Source of the DNA: Streptococcus penaeicida
GTDB lineage: Bacteria; Bacillota; Bacilli; Lactobacillales; Streptococcaceae
DNA: 64,000 bases
Direction of reading: 5' to 3'
Assembly: GCF_002887775.1 (NCBI RefSeq)
Contig: NZ_LOCM01000032.1
Coordinates: 1 to 64,000 of the forward strand
Shown: positions 17,984 to 27,668 of the stretch, piece by piece
Numbering within the stretch: the stretch's first letter is position 1
Layout: the number at the start of each line of letters is the position of its first letter
Translations under genes and position numbers: made by a program
The notes under the pieces: model-generated
The model's input: only the letters and a program-made list of their open reading frames with translations
Databases searched by the model: none
What the model was told of the DNA's origin: nothing

Positions 17984-18490
17984 TCATTTTTGCAATTTCT
18001 TGCGAATAAATTCAATGTCTGTATTGACCAAAATAGCAATAAAAACACCACAAAAGGTTTCAAATACCCTAGCTAAAACATAGACAAAAGTATCTCCAGT
18101 CGGAATGGATAGTGTTATCACTAATAAAGCTGCCACCGCTCCAATTATTCCTGCCTTATTATTAATAGCCACATTAATAATGATAGTTAGCATGGTTACA
18201 ATGGGCACAAAAACTAAAGTTACCCAAAATTGATGATTGAAGAAAATTTGCAGGACATAGTAAAGCATGGCACATAGACCTCCTATACTATTCCCAATAA
18301 TTCTGGAAGTCCCAAAAGAAACTGTTTCATCCATACTTTCACGTAAACTAAAAACGGCGGTTAAGGCCCCAATTTGTAAACCTTCTAAGCCAAACATATG
18401 AAAGAATAAAATGACCAAGAAAACGGAAAGCCCAGTTTTCAAAGTTCTCATCCCTAATTTCATTTTCTTGGGATCAAAATAATATTTCAT
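17984..18490 (-). CDS. Aromatic acid exporter family (ArAE/FUSC-like) membrane protein
   Basis: A 168-residue membrane protein with about four or five hydrophobic helices (residues 15-155), resembling the N-terminal half of ArAE/FUSC exporters (PF06081). It has no soluble C-terminal domain, so it is a short-form member. The start at 18490 (MKYYFDPKKMKLGMRTLKTGLSV) has SD AAAGGGGAA; an upstream in-frame start lacks one. It lies directly upstream of glnRA, as in several streptococci. Substrate unknown. Confidence 0.75.
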   Translation of the reverse strand: MKYYFDPKKMKLGMRTLKTGLSVFLVILFFHMFGLEGLQIGALTAVFSLRESMDETVSFGTSRIIGNSIGGLCAMLYYVLQIFFNHQFWVTLVFVPIVTMLTIIINVAINNKAGIIGAVAALLVITLSIPTGDTFVYVLARVFETFCGVFIAILVNTDIEFIRKKLQK

Positions 18491-18539
18491 CTTCGGTTTT
18501 CCCCTTTCTGAATATAGTAAGTGTACCATATTCAGCAGT

Positions 18540-18760
18540 CATTTGTCATTTGGCTTTAGCAAAGGACTAGAAAAAAGTGAATTTTTGAATATTTTCTCAA
18601 AAATATAAATTTTTCTTCTTGAAAGCTAAAATATTATATTATAATAAATTATATTTTACTTAGTTAAAGTCATTTTTGATAAAAATTTTAACTATAAGAT
18701 TCTGTTTTTATATTTCACATAGGAAAAAGAGCCACTATTTTATTTATAGATAAAAATAAC
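18540..18760. other. AT-rich intergenic stretch
   Basis: The 412 bases between the exporter gene and pgk hold no protein gene. This part is very AT-rich, with TATTATATTATAATAA-type sequence at about 18628-18650 that could hold promoters for the exporter gene. Nothing else is recognisable. Confidence 0.35.
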
Positions 18761-18762
18761 AA

Positions 18763-18787
18763 AGAGAGTTGGTCTAACCAACTCTCT
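18763..18787 (-). terminator. terminator of pgk
   Basis: A perfect 11-bp stem AGAGAGTTGGT / ACCAACTCTCT with a three-base loop; T-rich on the minus-strand 3' side. Confidence 0.85.
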
Positions 18788-18799
18788 CAATTCTTTTAT

Positions 18800-18902
18800 T
18801 GGCGCAGTAGCTGAATGGCTGTTCTTCCTCTACTTGAAAGCGAACAAGCTATTCAGACTTGCGAGGGTGCGTCTAGGGAATCACAGATTCCTAACTTACC
18901 GC
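18800..18902 (-). other. structured 3' UTR of pgk
   Basis: About 100 bases lie between the pgk stop and its terminator, clearly richer in G/C than the DNA beyond. On the minus strand GGAATC-TGT-GATTCC forms one hairpin. CTGAAT...GTTC pairs with GAAC...ATTCAG in a second, larger one. It may be a 3' UTR regulatory element or a decayed repeat; I do not recognise it. Confidence 0.35.
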
Positions 18903-20099
18903 TTATTTCTCTGTTAATGCAGCTAGTCCTGGTAGTTCTTTACCCTCTAATAATTCCATTGAAGCTCCGCCACCTGTTGAGATCCATGAGAATTTTTCTG
19001 CACGGCCTAAGTTAATTGCTGCAGCTGCTGAATCGCCACCACCGATGATTGATTTAACACCTGGTTGTTTAACAATTGAATCCATAACACCGATTGTTCC
19101 TGCTTGGAAATCAGGGTTTTCAAAGACACCCATTGGTCCATTCCATACAACAGTTTTAGCGCCTTCAAGAGCTTTATCAAATTCAGCAATTGATTTTGGT
19201 CCGATATCTAGACCTAGGAATCCTTCAGATACAGCTTCACCTTCTGTATCGCGAACTTCTGAGTAGTCGGCAAAGGCATTTGCCTCTTTAGAGTCAACTG
19301 GTAAAATTAATTTGCCATTTGATTTTTCAAGTAATTCTTTAGCAATTTCAAGTTTATCTTCTTCAACAAGAGAATTACCAATTTCAATTCCTTGTGCTTT
19401 GTAGAATGTATAAGTCATTCCACCACCGATAAGAACTTTATCAGCTTTCTTAAGAAGATTTTCAATAACACCGATCTTATCTGAAACTTTTGAACCACCT
19501 AGAATTGCAACGAATGGACGTTCCGGAGTTTCAACTGCTTCTTTAATGTATGCAATTTCATTTTCCAAAAGGAAACCTGCAACAGCTTTTTCCACATTTG
19601 CAGAAATACCAACGTTTGAAGCATGAGCACGGTGAGCAGTACCGAAAGCATCATTTACAAAAATGCCATCGCCAAGTGATGCCCAATATTTACCTAATTC
19701 AGGATCATTTTTAGATTCTTTTTTACCGTCTACATCTTCAAAACGTGTATTTTCAACTAGAAGTACTTGTCCATCTTCTAAAGCATTAATTGCTTCTTCC
19801 AATTCAGCACCACGAGTTACTCCAGGGAAAACAACATCTTGACCAAGTTTTTCTGCTAAGTTTTTAGCAACAGGTGCAAGTGATTTACCTTCTTTATCGG
19901 CTTCTTCTTTAACACGACCTAAATGTGAAAAGAGAATTGCACGGCCACCATTTTCAACAATGTATTTGATTGTAGGTAATGCGGCAGAAATACGGTTATC
20001 ATTTGTGATAACACCATCTTTCAAAGGGACATTAAAGTCAACGCGTACGAGAACCTTTTTCCCTTTTAAGTCAAGGTCTTTAACTGTCATTTTAGCCAT
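18903..20099 (-). CDS. pgk: Phosphoglycerate kinase
   Basis: Glycolytic enzyme converting 1,3-bisphosphoglycerate and ADP to 3-phosphoglycerate and ATP; 398 residues, full length. N-domain motifs ([46 protein letters not shown]) and the C-terminal nucleotide motif ([16 protein letters not shown], then [24 protein letters not shown]) are clear. It has its own terminator and upstream space, so it is a separate unit from gap although adjacent. Confidence 0.97.
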   Translation of the reverse strand: MAKMTVKDLDLKGKKVLVRVDFNVPLKDGVITNDNRISAALPTIKYIVENGGRAILFSHLGRVKEEADKEGKSLAPVAKNLAEKLGQDVVFPGVTRGAELEEAINALEDGQVLLVENTRFEDVDGKKESKNDPELGKYWASLGDGIFVNDAFGTAHRAHASNVGISANVEKAVAGFLLENEIAYIKEAVETPERPFVAILGGSKVSDKIGVIENLLKKADKVLIGGGMTYTFYKAQGIEIGNSLVEEDKLEIAKELLEKSNGKLILPVDSKEANAFADYSEVRDTEGEAVSEGFLGLDIGPKSIAEFDKALEGAKTVVWNGPMGVFENPDFQAGTIGVMDSIVKQPGVKSIIGGGDSAAAAINLGRAEKFSWISTGGGASMELLEGKELPGLAALTEK

Positions 20100-20210
20100 T
20101 TGTATAGACTCCTTAATAATATTTTATACACCCTATTATAGCATAATTTTGAAAAGATAGATAAAAAATGAAAGTAATTAATTATATTTTTCACAAATTT
20201 TTCATACAAA

Positions 20211-20236
20211 AAAAAGGAAGATTTCTCTTCCTTTTT
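20211..20236 (-). terminator. terminator of gap
   Basis: AAAAAGGAAG (20211-20220) with CTTCCTTTTT (20227-20236), six-base loop, strong T run on the minus strand. Confidence 0.85.
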
Positions 20237-20246
20237 CTATCTAAAA

Positions 20247-21257
20247 TTATTTAGCAATTTTTGCGAAGTACTCAAGAGTACGAACAAGTTGAGCAGTGTA
20301 AGACATTTCGTTGTCATACCATGAAACAACTTTAACTAATTGATTTCCATCAACAGTTTGAACTTTAGTTTGAGTAGCATCGAATAATGAACCGAAAGCC
20401 ATACCAACGATATCTGATGATACGATTGGATCTTCAGTGTAACCATATGAATCGTTAGCTGCTGCTTTCATAGCTGCATTAACTTCTTCAACTGAAGTTT
20501 CTTTTTCAAGAACTGCTACTAATTCAGTAACTGATCCAGTTGGAACAGGAACACGTTGTGCAGCACCGTCAAGTTTACCATTTAATTCAGGGATAACAAG
20601 ACCGATTGCTTTAGCAGCACCAGTTGAGTTAGGTACAATGTTTGCTGCAGCAGCACGAGCACGACGAAGGTCACCACCACGGTGTGGTCCGTCAAGAACC
20701 ATTTGGTCACCAGTGTAACCATGGATAGTAGTCATTAAACCTTGTTTAACACCAAAGTTATCTTGTAAAGCTTTAGCCATAGGAGCTAAACAGTTTGTAG
20801 TACATGAAGCACCTGAGATAACTGTTTCAGTTCCATCAAGGATATCATGGTTAGTGTTAAATACAACTGTTTTCACATCGTCTCCACCAGGAGCAGTGAT
20901 AACAACTTTTTTAGCACCGTTTGCATGTAAGTGTTTTTCAGCAGCTGCTTTTTTAGCAAAGAAACCAGTTGCTTCAAGAACGATTTCTACACCGTCAGTT
21001 GCCCAGTCAATTTGTTCTGGATCTTTTTCAGCAGAAACTTTGATAAAGTTACCGTTTACTTCGAATCCACCATCTTTAACTTCAACTGTTCCGTCAAAAC
21101 GACCTTGAGTTGTATCATATTTCAATAAGTGTGCAAGCATGTTAGGGTCTGTAAGGTCGTTAATACGAGTTACTTCAACACCTTCAACATTTTGAATACG
21201 ACGGAATGCAAGACGTCCGATACGACCGAAACCGTTAATACCAACTTTAACTACCAT
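20247..21257 (-). CDS. gap: Glyceraldehyde-3-phosphate dehydrogenase (plasmin receptor Plr)
   Basis: The NAD-dependent glycolytic GAPDH, 336 residues. The Rossmann start [20 protein letters not shown] and the catalytic Cys motif [15 protein letters not shown] are intact. In pyogenic streptococci this protein is also found on the cell surface as a plasmin(ogen) receptor; the sequence shows no signal peptide. Start at 21257 with AAGGAGGAA; the nine codons before it are not real. It has its own promoter with a possible cre upstream. Confidence 0.97.
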   Translation of the reverse strand: MVVKVGINGFGRIGRLAFRRIQNVEGVEVTRINDLTDPNMLAHLLKYDTTQGRFDGTVEVKDGGFEVNGNFIKVSAEKDPEQIDWATDGVEIVLEATGFFAKKAAAEKHLHANGAKKVVITAPGGDDVKTVVFNTNHDILDGTETVISGASCTTNCLAPMAKALQDNFGVKQGLMTTIHGYTGDQMVLDGPHRGGDLRRARAAAANIVPNSTGAAKAIGLVIPELNGKLDGAAQRVPVPTGSVTELVAVLEKETSVEEVNAAMKAAANDSYGYTEDPIVSSDIVGMAFGSLFDATQTKVQTVDGNQLVKVVSWYDNEMSYTAQLVRTLEYFAKIAK

Positions 21258-21366
21258 TAGTGATTTCCTCCTTATGAAAATCAAAAGAATTATTATTAAG
21301 GGACAAGCCCCTACCTATTGTGAAAAGATTAACAACAAGAACTTGTTCCAACCTTTCAACAGAACT

Positions 21367-21395
21367 ATTATATAACTATTTCTTAAAAATTGCAA
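21367..21395 (-). promoter_or_regulatory. promoter of gap
   Basis: Minus strand TTGCAA (21395-21390), a 17-base spacer, TATAAT (21372-21367). It leaves an untranslated leader of about 100 bases. Confidence 0.65.
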
Positions 21396-21457
21396 ACAAA
21401 ATAACTAATTTCACAAACTTTAAAAGTCCCATAATCCCCTATATATCAAGGGTTTTG

Positions 21458-21471
21458 TGAAAGTGTTTTCA
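21458..21471. promoter_or_regulatory. cre-like CcpA site between fusA and gap
   Basis: TGAAAGTGTTTTCA matches the cre consensus TGWAANCGNTNWCA at all fixed positions but one. It lies about 65 bases upstream of the gap -35, a position at which CcpA can activate glycolytic genes. Confidence 0.45.
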
Positions 21472-21503
21472 CTGTTATATAGCATAGAAATCCTAAACCT
21501 ATC

Positions 21504-21540
21504 AAAAAAGAAGTTAAGACAAAGTCCCAACTTCTTCTTA
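21504..21540 (-). terminator. terminator of fusA
   Basis: Minus strand AAGAAGTT pairs with AACTTCTT (inner GAC/GTC pairing as well), followed by TTTTTT. Confidence 0.75.
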
Positions 21541-21549
21541 GTGAATTAA

Positions 21550-23627
21550 TTATTCACCATGATTTTTTTTGATAATTTCTTCTTGAACAGATTTAGGAAC
21601 ATCTTCATAATGGTCAAATACCATCATAAATGTACCACGTCCTTGAGTTGCTGAACGAAGGATAGTTGCGTAACCAAACATTTCTGCAAGAGGAACATAT
21701 GCACGAACAACTTGTACATTTCCACGAGCTTCCATACCATCAACGCGTCCACGACGAGCAGTAACGTGACCCATAACATCTCCCAAATTATCTTCTGGAG
21801 CTGTAATAGTTACAAGCATCATTGGTTCTAAGATTGAAGGTTGTGCAGATTTTGCAGCTTCTTTAAGTGCAAGTGATGCAGCAATCTTGAAGGCAGTTTC
21901 GGATGAATCGACATCATGGTAAGAACCATCATAAAGTTTAGCTTTAACGTCTACTAATGGGTAACCAGCAAGGACACCGTTAGCCATAGATTCAACCAAA
22001 CCTTTTTCTACTGCAGGGATGAATTCACGAGGAACCACACCACCTACGATTGCATTTTCAAATTCGAATCCTTTACCTTCTTCATTTGGAGTAAATTCAA
22101 TCCAAACGTCACCAAATTGACCTTTACCACCAGATTGGCGTTTGAAGAAACCACGAGCTTGAGTTGAAGCACGGAATGTTTCACGGTAAGATACTTGAGG
22201 AGCACCAACGTTTGCTTCAACCTTGAATTCACGTTTCATACGGTCAACAAGGACATCCAAGTGAAGTTCTCCCATACCAGCGATAACTGTTTCACCAGTT
22301 TCAACGTTAGTTTCAACGCGGAATGTTGGATCTTCTTCAGCAAGTTTTTGAAGAGCGATACCCATTTTATCTTGGTCAGCTTTAGATTTTGGCTCAACCA
22401 TTAATTGGATAACTGGTTCTGGAACTTCAATTGACTCAAGAATAACTTTTGCTTTTTCATCAGTCAATGAGTCACCAGTTGTAGTGTTTTTCAAACCAAC
22501 TGCTGCTGCGATATCCCCAGCATACACTTTTTCAATTTCTTTACGAGTGTTTGCGTGCATTTGAAGGATACGTCCGATACGTTCACGTTTATCTTTTGAA
22601 GTATTCATAACGTATGAACCACTTTCAAGGATACCTGAGTAAACACGGAAGAATGTTAAACGACCTACGAATGGGTCAGTCATGATCTTGAAGGCAAGAG
22701 CTGCAAATGGCTCTTCATCAGATGCTGGACGAGTTTCTTCTTCTTCTGTATCAGGTTAACACCTTTGATTGCAGGAATGTCAAGTGGGCTTGGAAGGTAG
22801 TCAATAACTGCATCAAGCATTAATTGAACACCTTTATTTTTGAAAGCTGAACCACAAAGAACTGGGAAGAATTCAACGTTGATAGTTGCTTTACGAATAC
22901 CTTCTACAAGTTCTTCATTAGTGATTTCTTCACCTTCAAGATATTTCATCATTAATTCTTCATCAGTTTCAGCAACTGCTTCAACTAATTTTTCACGATA
23001 TTCGTTAGCTTGATCTACATATTCAGCAGGAATATCTTCTTCACGAATATCTGTACCAAGGTCGTTAGTATAGATTTCAGCTTTCATCTTAATCAAGTCA
23101 ATGATACCAGAGAAATCATCTTCAGCACCGATTGGTAATTGAATTGGATGAGCATTTGCTTGAAGACGGTCATGAAGTGTGCTTACTGAATAAAGGAAGT
23201 CAGCACCGATTTTATCCATTTTATTAGCAAAAACGATACGAGGAACTTTATATTCAGTTGCTTGACGCCAAACTGTTTCAGTTTGAGGTTCAACACCTGA
23301 TTGTGCATCAAGAACAGTTACAGCACCATCAAGTACACGAAGTGAACGTTGTACTTCAATTGTGAAGTCCACGTGACCTGGTGTATCGATGATATTTACA
23401 CGGTGTCCATCCCATTGTGCAGTTGTTGCAGCTGATGTGATTGTGATACCACGTTCTTGTTCTTGCTCCATCCAGTCCATTTGTGATGCACCTTCATGAG
23501 TTTCACCGATTTTATGGATTCTACCAGTGTAGTAAAGAATACGCTCTGTTGTAGTTGTTTTACCGGCATCAACGTGAGCCATGATACCAATATTACGAGT
23601 TTTTGCTAGTGAAAATTCGCGAGCCAT
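21550..23627 (-). CDS. fusA: Elongation factor G (frameshifted in this sequence)
   Basis: The translocase GTPase of protein synthesis. G1 [14 protein letters not shown]3 DTPGHVDF and G4 NKMD lie in the first part. The frame breaks after IPAIKGVN at about 22755, where plus-strand CAGGGTTAAC reads CAGGTTAAC. Restoring one base gives [15 protein letters not shown] and continues through domains II-V to 692 residues, the normal length. A cell could not live with this break, so the base is almost surely missing from the sequence and not from the genome. It has its own promoter and terminator. Confidence 0.95.
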
Positions 23628-23662
23628 TAGGTTGTTTCTCCTATTATTTTTTTGATAAGTTT

Positions 23663-23671
23663 ATTATATCA
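23663..23671 (-). promoter_or_regulatory. extended -10 promoter of fusA
   Basis: TGATATAAT on the minus strand between the rpsG terminator and the fusA start. It suggests independent transcription of fusA. Confidence 0.5.
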
Positions 23672-23680
23672 TGATTTATA

Positions 23681-23708
23681 AAAAACGGATAGGCAGGACC
23701 TACCCGTT
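23681..23708 (-). terminator. terminator between rpsG and fusA
   Basis: Minus strand AACGGGTAGG pairs with CCTATCCGTT (one G-U pair), five-base loop, then TTTTT. It separates rpsL-rpsG from fusA, genes that share one transcript in many bacteria. Confidence 0.75.
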
Positions 23709-23767
23709 ATCAAGATTATTAAACTTTTGCAGTCTTGATTATTATCAATTCAAAAAATTGAAAAATC

Positions 23768-24238
23768 TTACCAACGGAAGTGTGCAAATGCACGGTTAGC
23801 TTCAGCCATTTTGTGAGTATCTTCACGTTTTTTAACTGATGCACCAGTGTTGTTAGCAGCATCCATGATTTCTTTTGCAAGACGTTCTTTCATAGTGTGT
23901 TCACCACGAGCACGTGATGCATTTACTAACCAACGAAGACCTAAAGTTGTACGACGTTCAGGACGAACTTCAACTGGGACTTGGTAGTTTGATCCACCAA
24001 CGCGGCGTGCACGTACTTCAAGTACAGGCATGATGTTGTCCATTGCAGTTTCAAAAACTTCTAAAGCATCATTACCAGTTGCTTCTTTGATTGATGAAAA
24101 AGCATCATATACGATAGTTGCAGCAGTACCACGTTTACCATCAAGCATAACACGGTTGATAAGACGTGTTACAATTTTTGAATTATATAATGGATCTGGC
24201 AATACTTCGCGCTTAGGCGCTTGATTTTTACGACTCAT
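23768..24238 (-). CDS. rpsG: 30S ribosomal protein S7
   Basis: A 156-residue primary assembly protein that nucleates the 30S head. The sequence is fully typical ([37 protein letters not shown]... [10 protein letters not shown]). It lies 20 bases downstream of rpsL in the str cluster and is followed by a terminator. Confidence 0.97.
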   Translation of the reverse strand: MSRKNQAPKREVLPDPLYNSKIVTRLINRVMLDGKRGTAATIVYDAFSSIKEATGNDALEVFETAMDNIMPVLEVRARRVGGSNYQVPVEVRPERRTTLGLRWLVNASRARGEHTMKERLAKEIMDAANNTGASVKKREDTHKMAEANRAFAHFRW

Positions 24239-24258
24239 TGATTCTTATCTCCCTTCTA

Positions 24259-24672
24259 TTATCCTTTAGGACGTTTAGCACCGTATTTAGAACGGCCTTG
24301 TTTACGATCAGCAACACCTGCAGTATCAAGGGCACCACGAACGATATGGTAACGTACCCCTGGAAGGTCTTTTACACGTCCACCACGAATAAGAACAACA
24401 CTGTGTTCTTGCAAGTTGTGTCCGATACCTGGGATGTATGCTGTAACTTCAATAAGGTTGCTCAAACGTACACGAGCGAATTTACGAAGGGCAGAGTTAG
24501 GTTTTTTAGGTGTCATAGTTCCAACACGAGTTGCAACCCCACGTTTTTGTGGTGCAGACATTTTAGTGTGAACTTTTTTATGACTGTTGTAACCGATATT
24601 CAAAGCTGGTGAATCTGATTTTTCAATTTTAGATTTACGTGGTTTACGTACCAACTGGTTAATTGTAGGCAT
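24259..24672 (-). CDS. rpsL: 30S ribosomal protein S12
   Basis: A 137-residue decoding-centre protein. The loops in which streptomycin-resistance mutations occur ([12 protein letters not shown] region and [14 protein letters not shown]) have the wild-type residues K56 and K101 type sequence. First gene of rpsL-rpsG. Its upstream region carries the terminator of the preceding surface-protein gene. I do not see a clear consensus promoter. Confidence 0.97.
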   Translation of the reverse strand: MPTINQLVRKPRKSKIEKSDSPALNIGYNSHKKVHTKMSAPQKRGVATRVGTMTPKKPNSALRKFARVRLSNLIEVTAYIPGIGHNLQEHSVVLIRGGRVKDLPGVRYHIVRGALDTAGVADRKQGRSKYGAKRPKG

Positions 24673-24794
24673 CTACATTCTCCTGTATTTTTTTATTTTT
24701 GGTTGATATAGCACTTGGTGACAGCCTATATCTGGGTGTACTTTTGCAACAATTGTCAGCACGTCTCTGTACACTTTTGAGAGACCAAAAGTAA

Positions 24795-24828
24795 AAAGTA
24801 CCGTCTACTATAGTAACATAGACGGCAC
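24795..24828 (-). terminator. terminator of the surface-protein gene
   Basis: Minus strand GTGCCGTCTA pairs with TAGACGGTAC (one G-U pair), 11-base loop, then TTTTTACTTTT. Confidence 0.75.
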
Positions 24829-24859
24829 TACTTGTCAATTCAATTTCACTTGAATTTTC

Positions 24860-27637
24860 TTATTTTTTACTATCTTTTCTAAGTTTATATCCAGTTAAAC
24901 CTACGGCTGCTAACATAACAACTCCAGCACGGATAGCACGCTTTGTACTTTCATCGTTCGATGTTGCAATATTTCCAGCGGTTGTCGAACCAGTTGCATA
25001 TTCTTTTTTATCAGAACTATTGTTTTTCGTTACATTTTCAGCTACTTTACCAACAACACTTTGACTTCCAACAACACTTGGAACTACAGGGAGTGCTTCT
25101 TTAAAAGTTTCTGCAGCATTGGCAGTTACAGCTTTTACTGTTGAAGCTATAACCTCATTAGCTTTTTCTTCAACTTTATTAACTGCACTTGCAATAACTT
25201 GACTTGTTTCATTAATAACTGATTTCGAAGCTTTTTCTTCCACCGCTACTTCTTTTTCAGCATTCATTGCATCCTCAACCGGTACAATTGGTGTAGGGAC
25301 AACTGGTACAGTTTCAACAGGTTTTACAGGAACTGTTGGAGTATCTAAATTTTTATCCCCGTTAGTTACATCTGGGATAATACTACCAGTAGGTACCTTT
25401 GGATCAGTGGCAGCAGGTCTGTCAACTGTCGGTTTATTAAGTGTTCCTTTGTCTTCAAGTTGATTTGCAAGGCGTTCTTTTAAGTCTACCACTTGTTGAT
25501 CATTTGCCTTAATTTCTGCTTCTAAATTAACTTTAAGGCTAGCCAATTCTCCAAGACGTTTATTCTTCGCAGCTAAATCTGAGATTGTTTTAGCTAAATC
25601 ACGTTTAGCAGCGTCAAGCTCATCTTGAGCGTGTTGTTGGTTTTGAGGATCTTGTTTGATGTCAACTATTTTTTCCAGTTCAACTTTTTTCGCAACTAAA
25701 GCCGTCGCTTGTAAAGCAAGAGATTTTTGTTGCTCTTCTAAAGTATGGAGAACAACTTTTTGGCTAGCTAAATTCGCTAACACTTTATCTAGTTCAGCCT
25801 TTATTTCTGCTTGGTTTACTTGTGCTTGCTTCAATTGTTTTTGCAAGTAAGCTTTAGACTCTTTTAATTGTTCAACTTGCTTAGCTAAGCTTGTTGCTAA
25901 AGTTTTAGCAGCATCTAATTGAACTTTTTTGACATTCACTTGTTTCTGAGCGATAACCACTTGAGCTTCTGATGTTAGGTTATTTAAACGATTTTGAAGT
26001 GATGTGATTTTACTAGAAATCGTTACGATACTTGTTTTAAGATTTGCAACTTTAGTTTGATCAATTGTCGTTTTCGTTGGAGCAGAAACAAGCGTTTTAT
26101 CAAATAAGCTTGCATAACGAATATTGGAAGCTGGGAATACTACATAGTGAGTTCCTAATCCAGCAACAGTTTCAGTTGAAACACCTAGATAGACAGGAGC
26201 ACTTGGATTAGTCTTATCACTTCTAAGTAGGTTAACTGTATGACCAAAAGTATTGCCATGCATGTTATCAGTAAAGAGCATATATCTCAATGAGTTGTAA
26301 ATACTCCGTTTGATACCATTCACTGTATAAACATCATTGAAGAAGCCGATGTTCTCATACATATTATCATCATTGCGAATTAAACCAACCGAAGTCGCCG
26401 CATTCTCAATCAATGTTCTATCGTGTGGGCCGATGCCATAGTGACCAGCTACACCCGGTTGCCCATAATTAAAGAATGGCACCCTTGTTCCGTGAGTTGC
26501 TTTGTAAGTTGTTGTCAAAATACGTGCAAATTCTTGTGACCCCTTAGAGACAACAATTGGAGATAGACCAAGTTGACTACGGACAGAATTAATCATCGAT
26601 GCCGCAAACAAAGCTAGTTCGTCTTGGATTTCAGGCGTTAACTTATCAGGATTTACAAAACGGTTTAAATCGTTAGCAATATCAACATAATGATTAATTG
26701 ACGCGCCCGGATTAGCTTTTGAAACCAAAGTTGATTGCATTTGATAGTAAGCATTAAGATAAGATTGGCTACCAATGTAACCACTAGAAATCAAACGTTT
26801 AATTTCATTAATTGGGTAACCAGCTGGAGCAACCATTTTGTTAGCACCAGTAATGTTAACATTGATATTGCTAGAAGCTGTCTGAGCTTTAGCTAATTCA
26901 GCTTTTTTACTTGCCAAGGCTGCTTGATTACTAGTCAATTCATTTGTTAGTTGTGTTTTAGTTGTATTAGTTACAGTCTTTAAGTTTGTTTGAGCTTTTG
27001 CTAAGTCGTCAGACGCTGTCTGAACTGCCTTTGTTGCATTTTCAGCTTGTGTCGTAATAGTTTCTGGTTTTGAAACTAAATTAGTCAAATTAGTGACTTC
27101 TTTATTAGCTGCTTTAGCTTGATCAGCTAATTTTTTAGCTTCATTTGAAGCAACTAAAACCTCATTGGCTTGAGCGGCAACTTCTGTGCTGACTTTAACT
27201 TCAGCTGCTTTTGTCGCTTGAAGCTGACTGTTAGTTTTTGCTAAATCAGCCTTATGTTGATCAACAAGTGCAGTAAACTCTTCCTCAGAAGCGTTTGAAA
27301 CGGTTTCTAGGGTTTGTTCAGCTTTTGCAACAGCAGTTTCATTTGCAACTTTTTCAGCTTCCAATTTAGCAACTTCTTGAGTTGTTTTTTCAATAGAAGT
27401 ATTTACTGTCGAAAGTTCTGTTGTTTTCTTTGCTAAAGTCGCTTCTTTAGTAGCAAGAGCTGCTTGTGTTTCTTCTGCTGTTGAAGTTGGTGCTGCTGCA
27501 TTACTCGTTTCACGGCTAGCATATTCATCAGCTTTGACTTGTTGTTGCACACCGACACTTGCTCCTAATAAAGCCAATGTAGATGTCAAAGCAATTGTTG
27601 TTTTAAGTTGCTTCCCTTTAATGTTTTCGGTTTCCAT
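24860..27637 (-). CDS. Secreted coiled-coil surface protein with SEC10/PgrA domain
   Basis: About 925 residues. A signal peptide (KTTIALTSTLALLGASVGVQQ, cleavage likely after VKA) is followed by long Ala/Glu/Lys coiled coils, a central SCP/CAP-like SEC10/PgrA domain (roughly residues 270-530, with MINSVRSQLGLSPIVV and ENIGFFNDVY), more coiled coils, a Pro/Val-rich stretch and a C-terminal hydrophobic helix with a basic tail (LRKDSKK). No LPXTG is present; EYATGS sits where it would be expected. I start at 27637 because of SD AAGGGAA and the signal peptide; the 52 codons upstream overlap purR. The same gene precedes rpsL in S. pyogenes. Confidence 0.82.
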   Translation of the reverse strand: METENIKGKQLKTTIALTSTLALLGASVGVQQQVKADEYASRETSNAAAPTSTAEETQAALATKEATLAKKTTELSTVNTSIEKTTQEVAKLEAEKVANETAVAKAEQTLETVSNASEEEFTALVDQHKADLAKTNSQLQATKAAEVKVSTEVAAQANEVLVASNEAKKLADQAKAANKEVTNLTNLVSKPETITTQAENATKAVQTASDDLAKAQTNLKTVTNTTKTQLTNELTSNQAALASKKAELAKAQTASSNINVNITGANKMVAPAGYPINEIKRLISSGYIGSQSYLNAYYQMQSTLVSKANPGASINHYVDIANDLNRFVNPDKLTPEIQDELALFAASMINSVRSQLGLSPIVVSKGSQEFARILTTTYKATHGTRVPFFNYGQPGVAGHYGIGPHDRTLIENAATSVGLIRNDDNMYENIGFFNDVYTVNGIKRSIYNSLRYMLFTDNMHGNTFGHTVNLLRSDKTNPSAPVYLGVSTETVAGLGTHYVVFPASNIRYASLFDKTLVSAPTKTTIDQTKVANLKTSIVTISSKITSLQNRLNNLTSEAQVVIAQKQVNVKKVQLDAAKTLATSLAKQVEQLKESKAYLQKQLKQAQVNQAEIKAELDKVLANLASQKVVLHTLEEQQKSLALQATALVAKKVELEKIVDIKQDPQNQQHAQDELDAAKRDLAKTISDLAAKNKRLGELASLKVNLEAEIKANDQQVVDLKERLANQLEDKGTLNKPTVDRPAATDPKVPTGSIIPDVTNGDKNLDTPTVPVKPVETVPVVPTPIVPVEDAMNAEKEVAVEEKASKSVINETSQVIASAVNKVEEKANEVIASTVKAVTANAAETFKEALPVVPSVVGSQSVVGKVAENVTKNNSSDKKEYATGSTTAGNIATSNDESTKRAIRAGVVMLAAVGLTGYKLRKDSKK

Positions 27638-27668
27638 CTTATTTCCCTTTTCTCTCTCATTCAATTCC

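Noticed and set aside
21550-23627. fusA as a true pseudogene or as two genes
   Set aside because: EF-G is essential, both halves are fully conserved and one base restores 692 residues.
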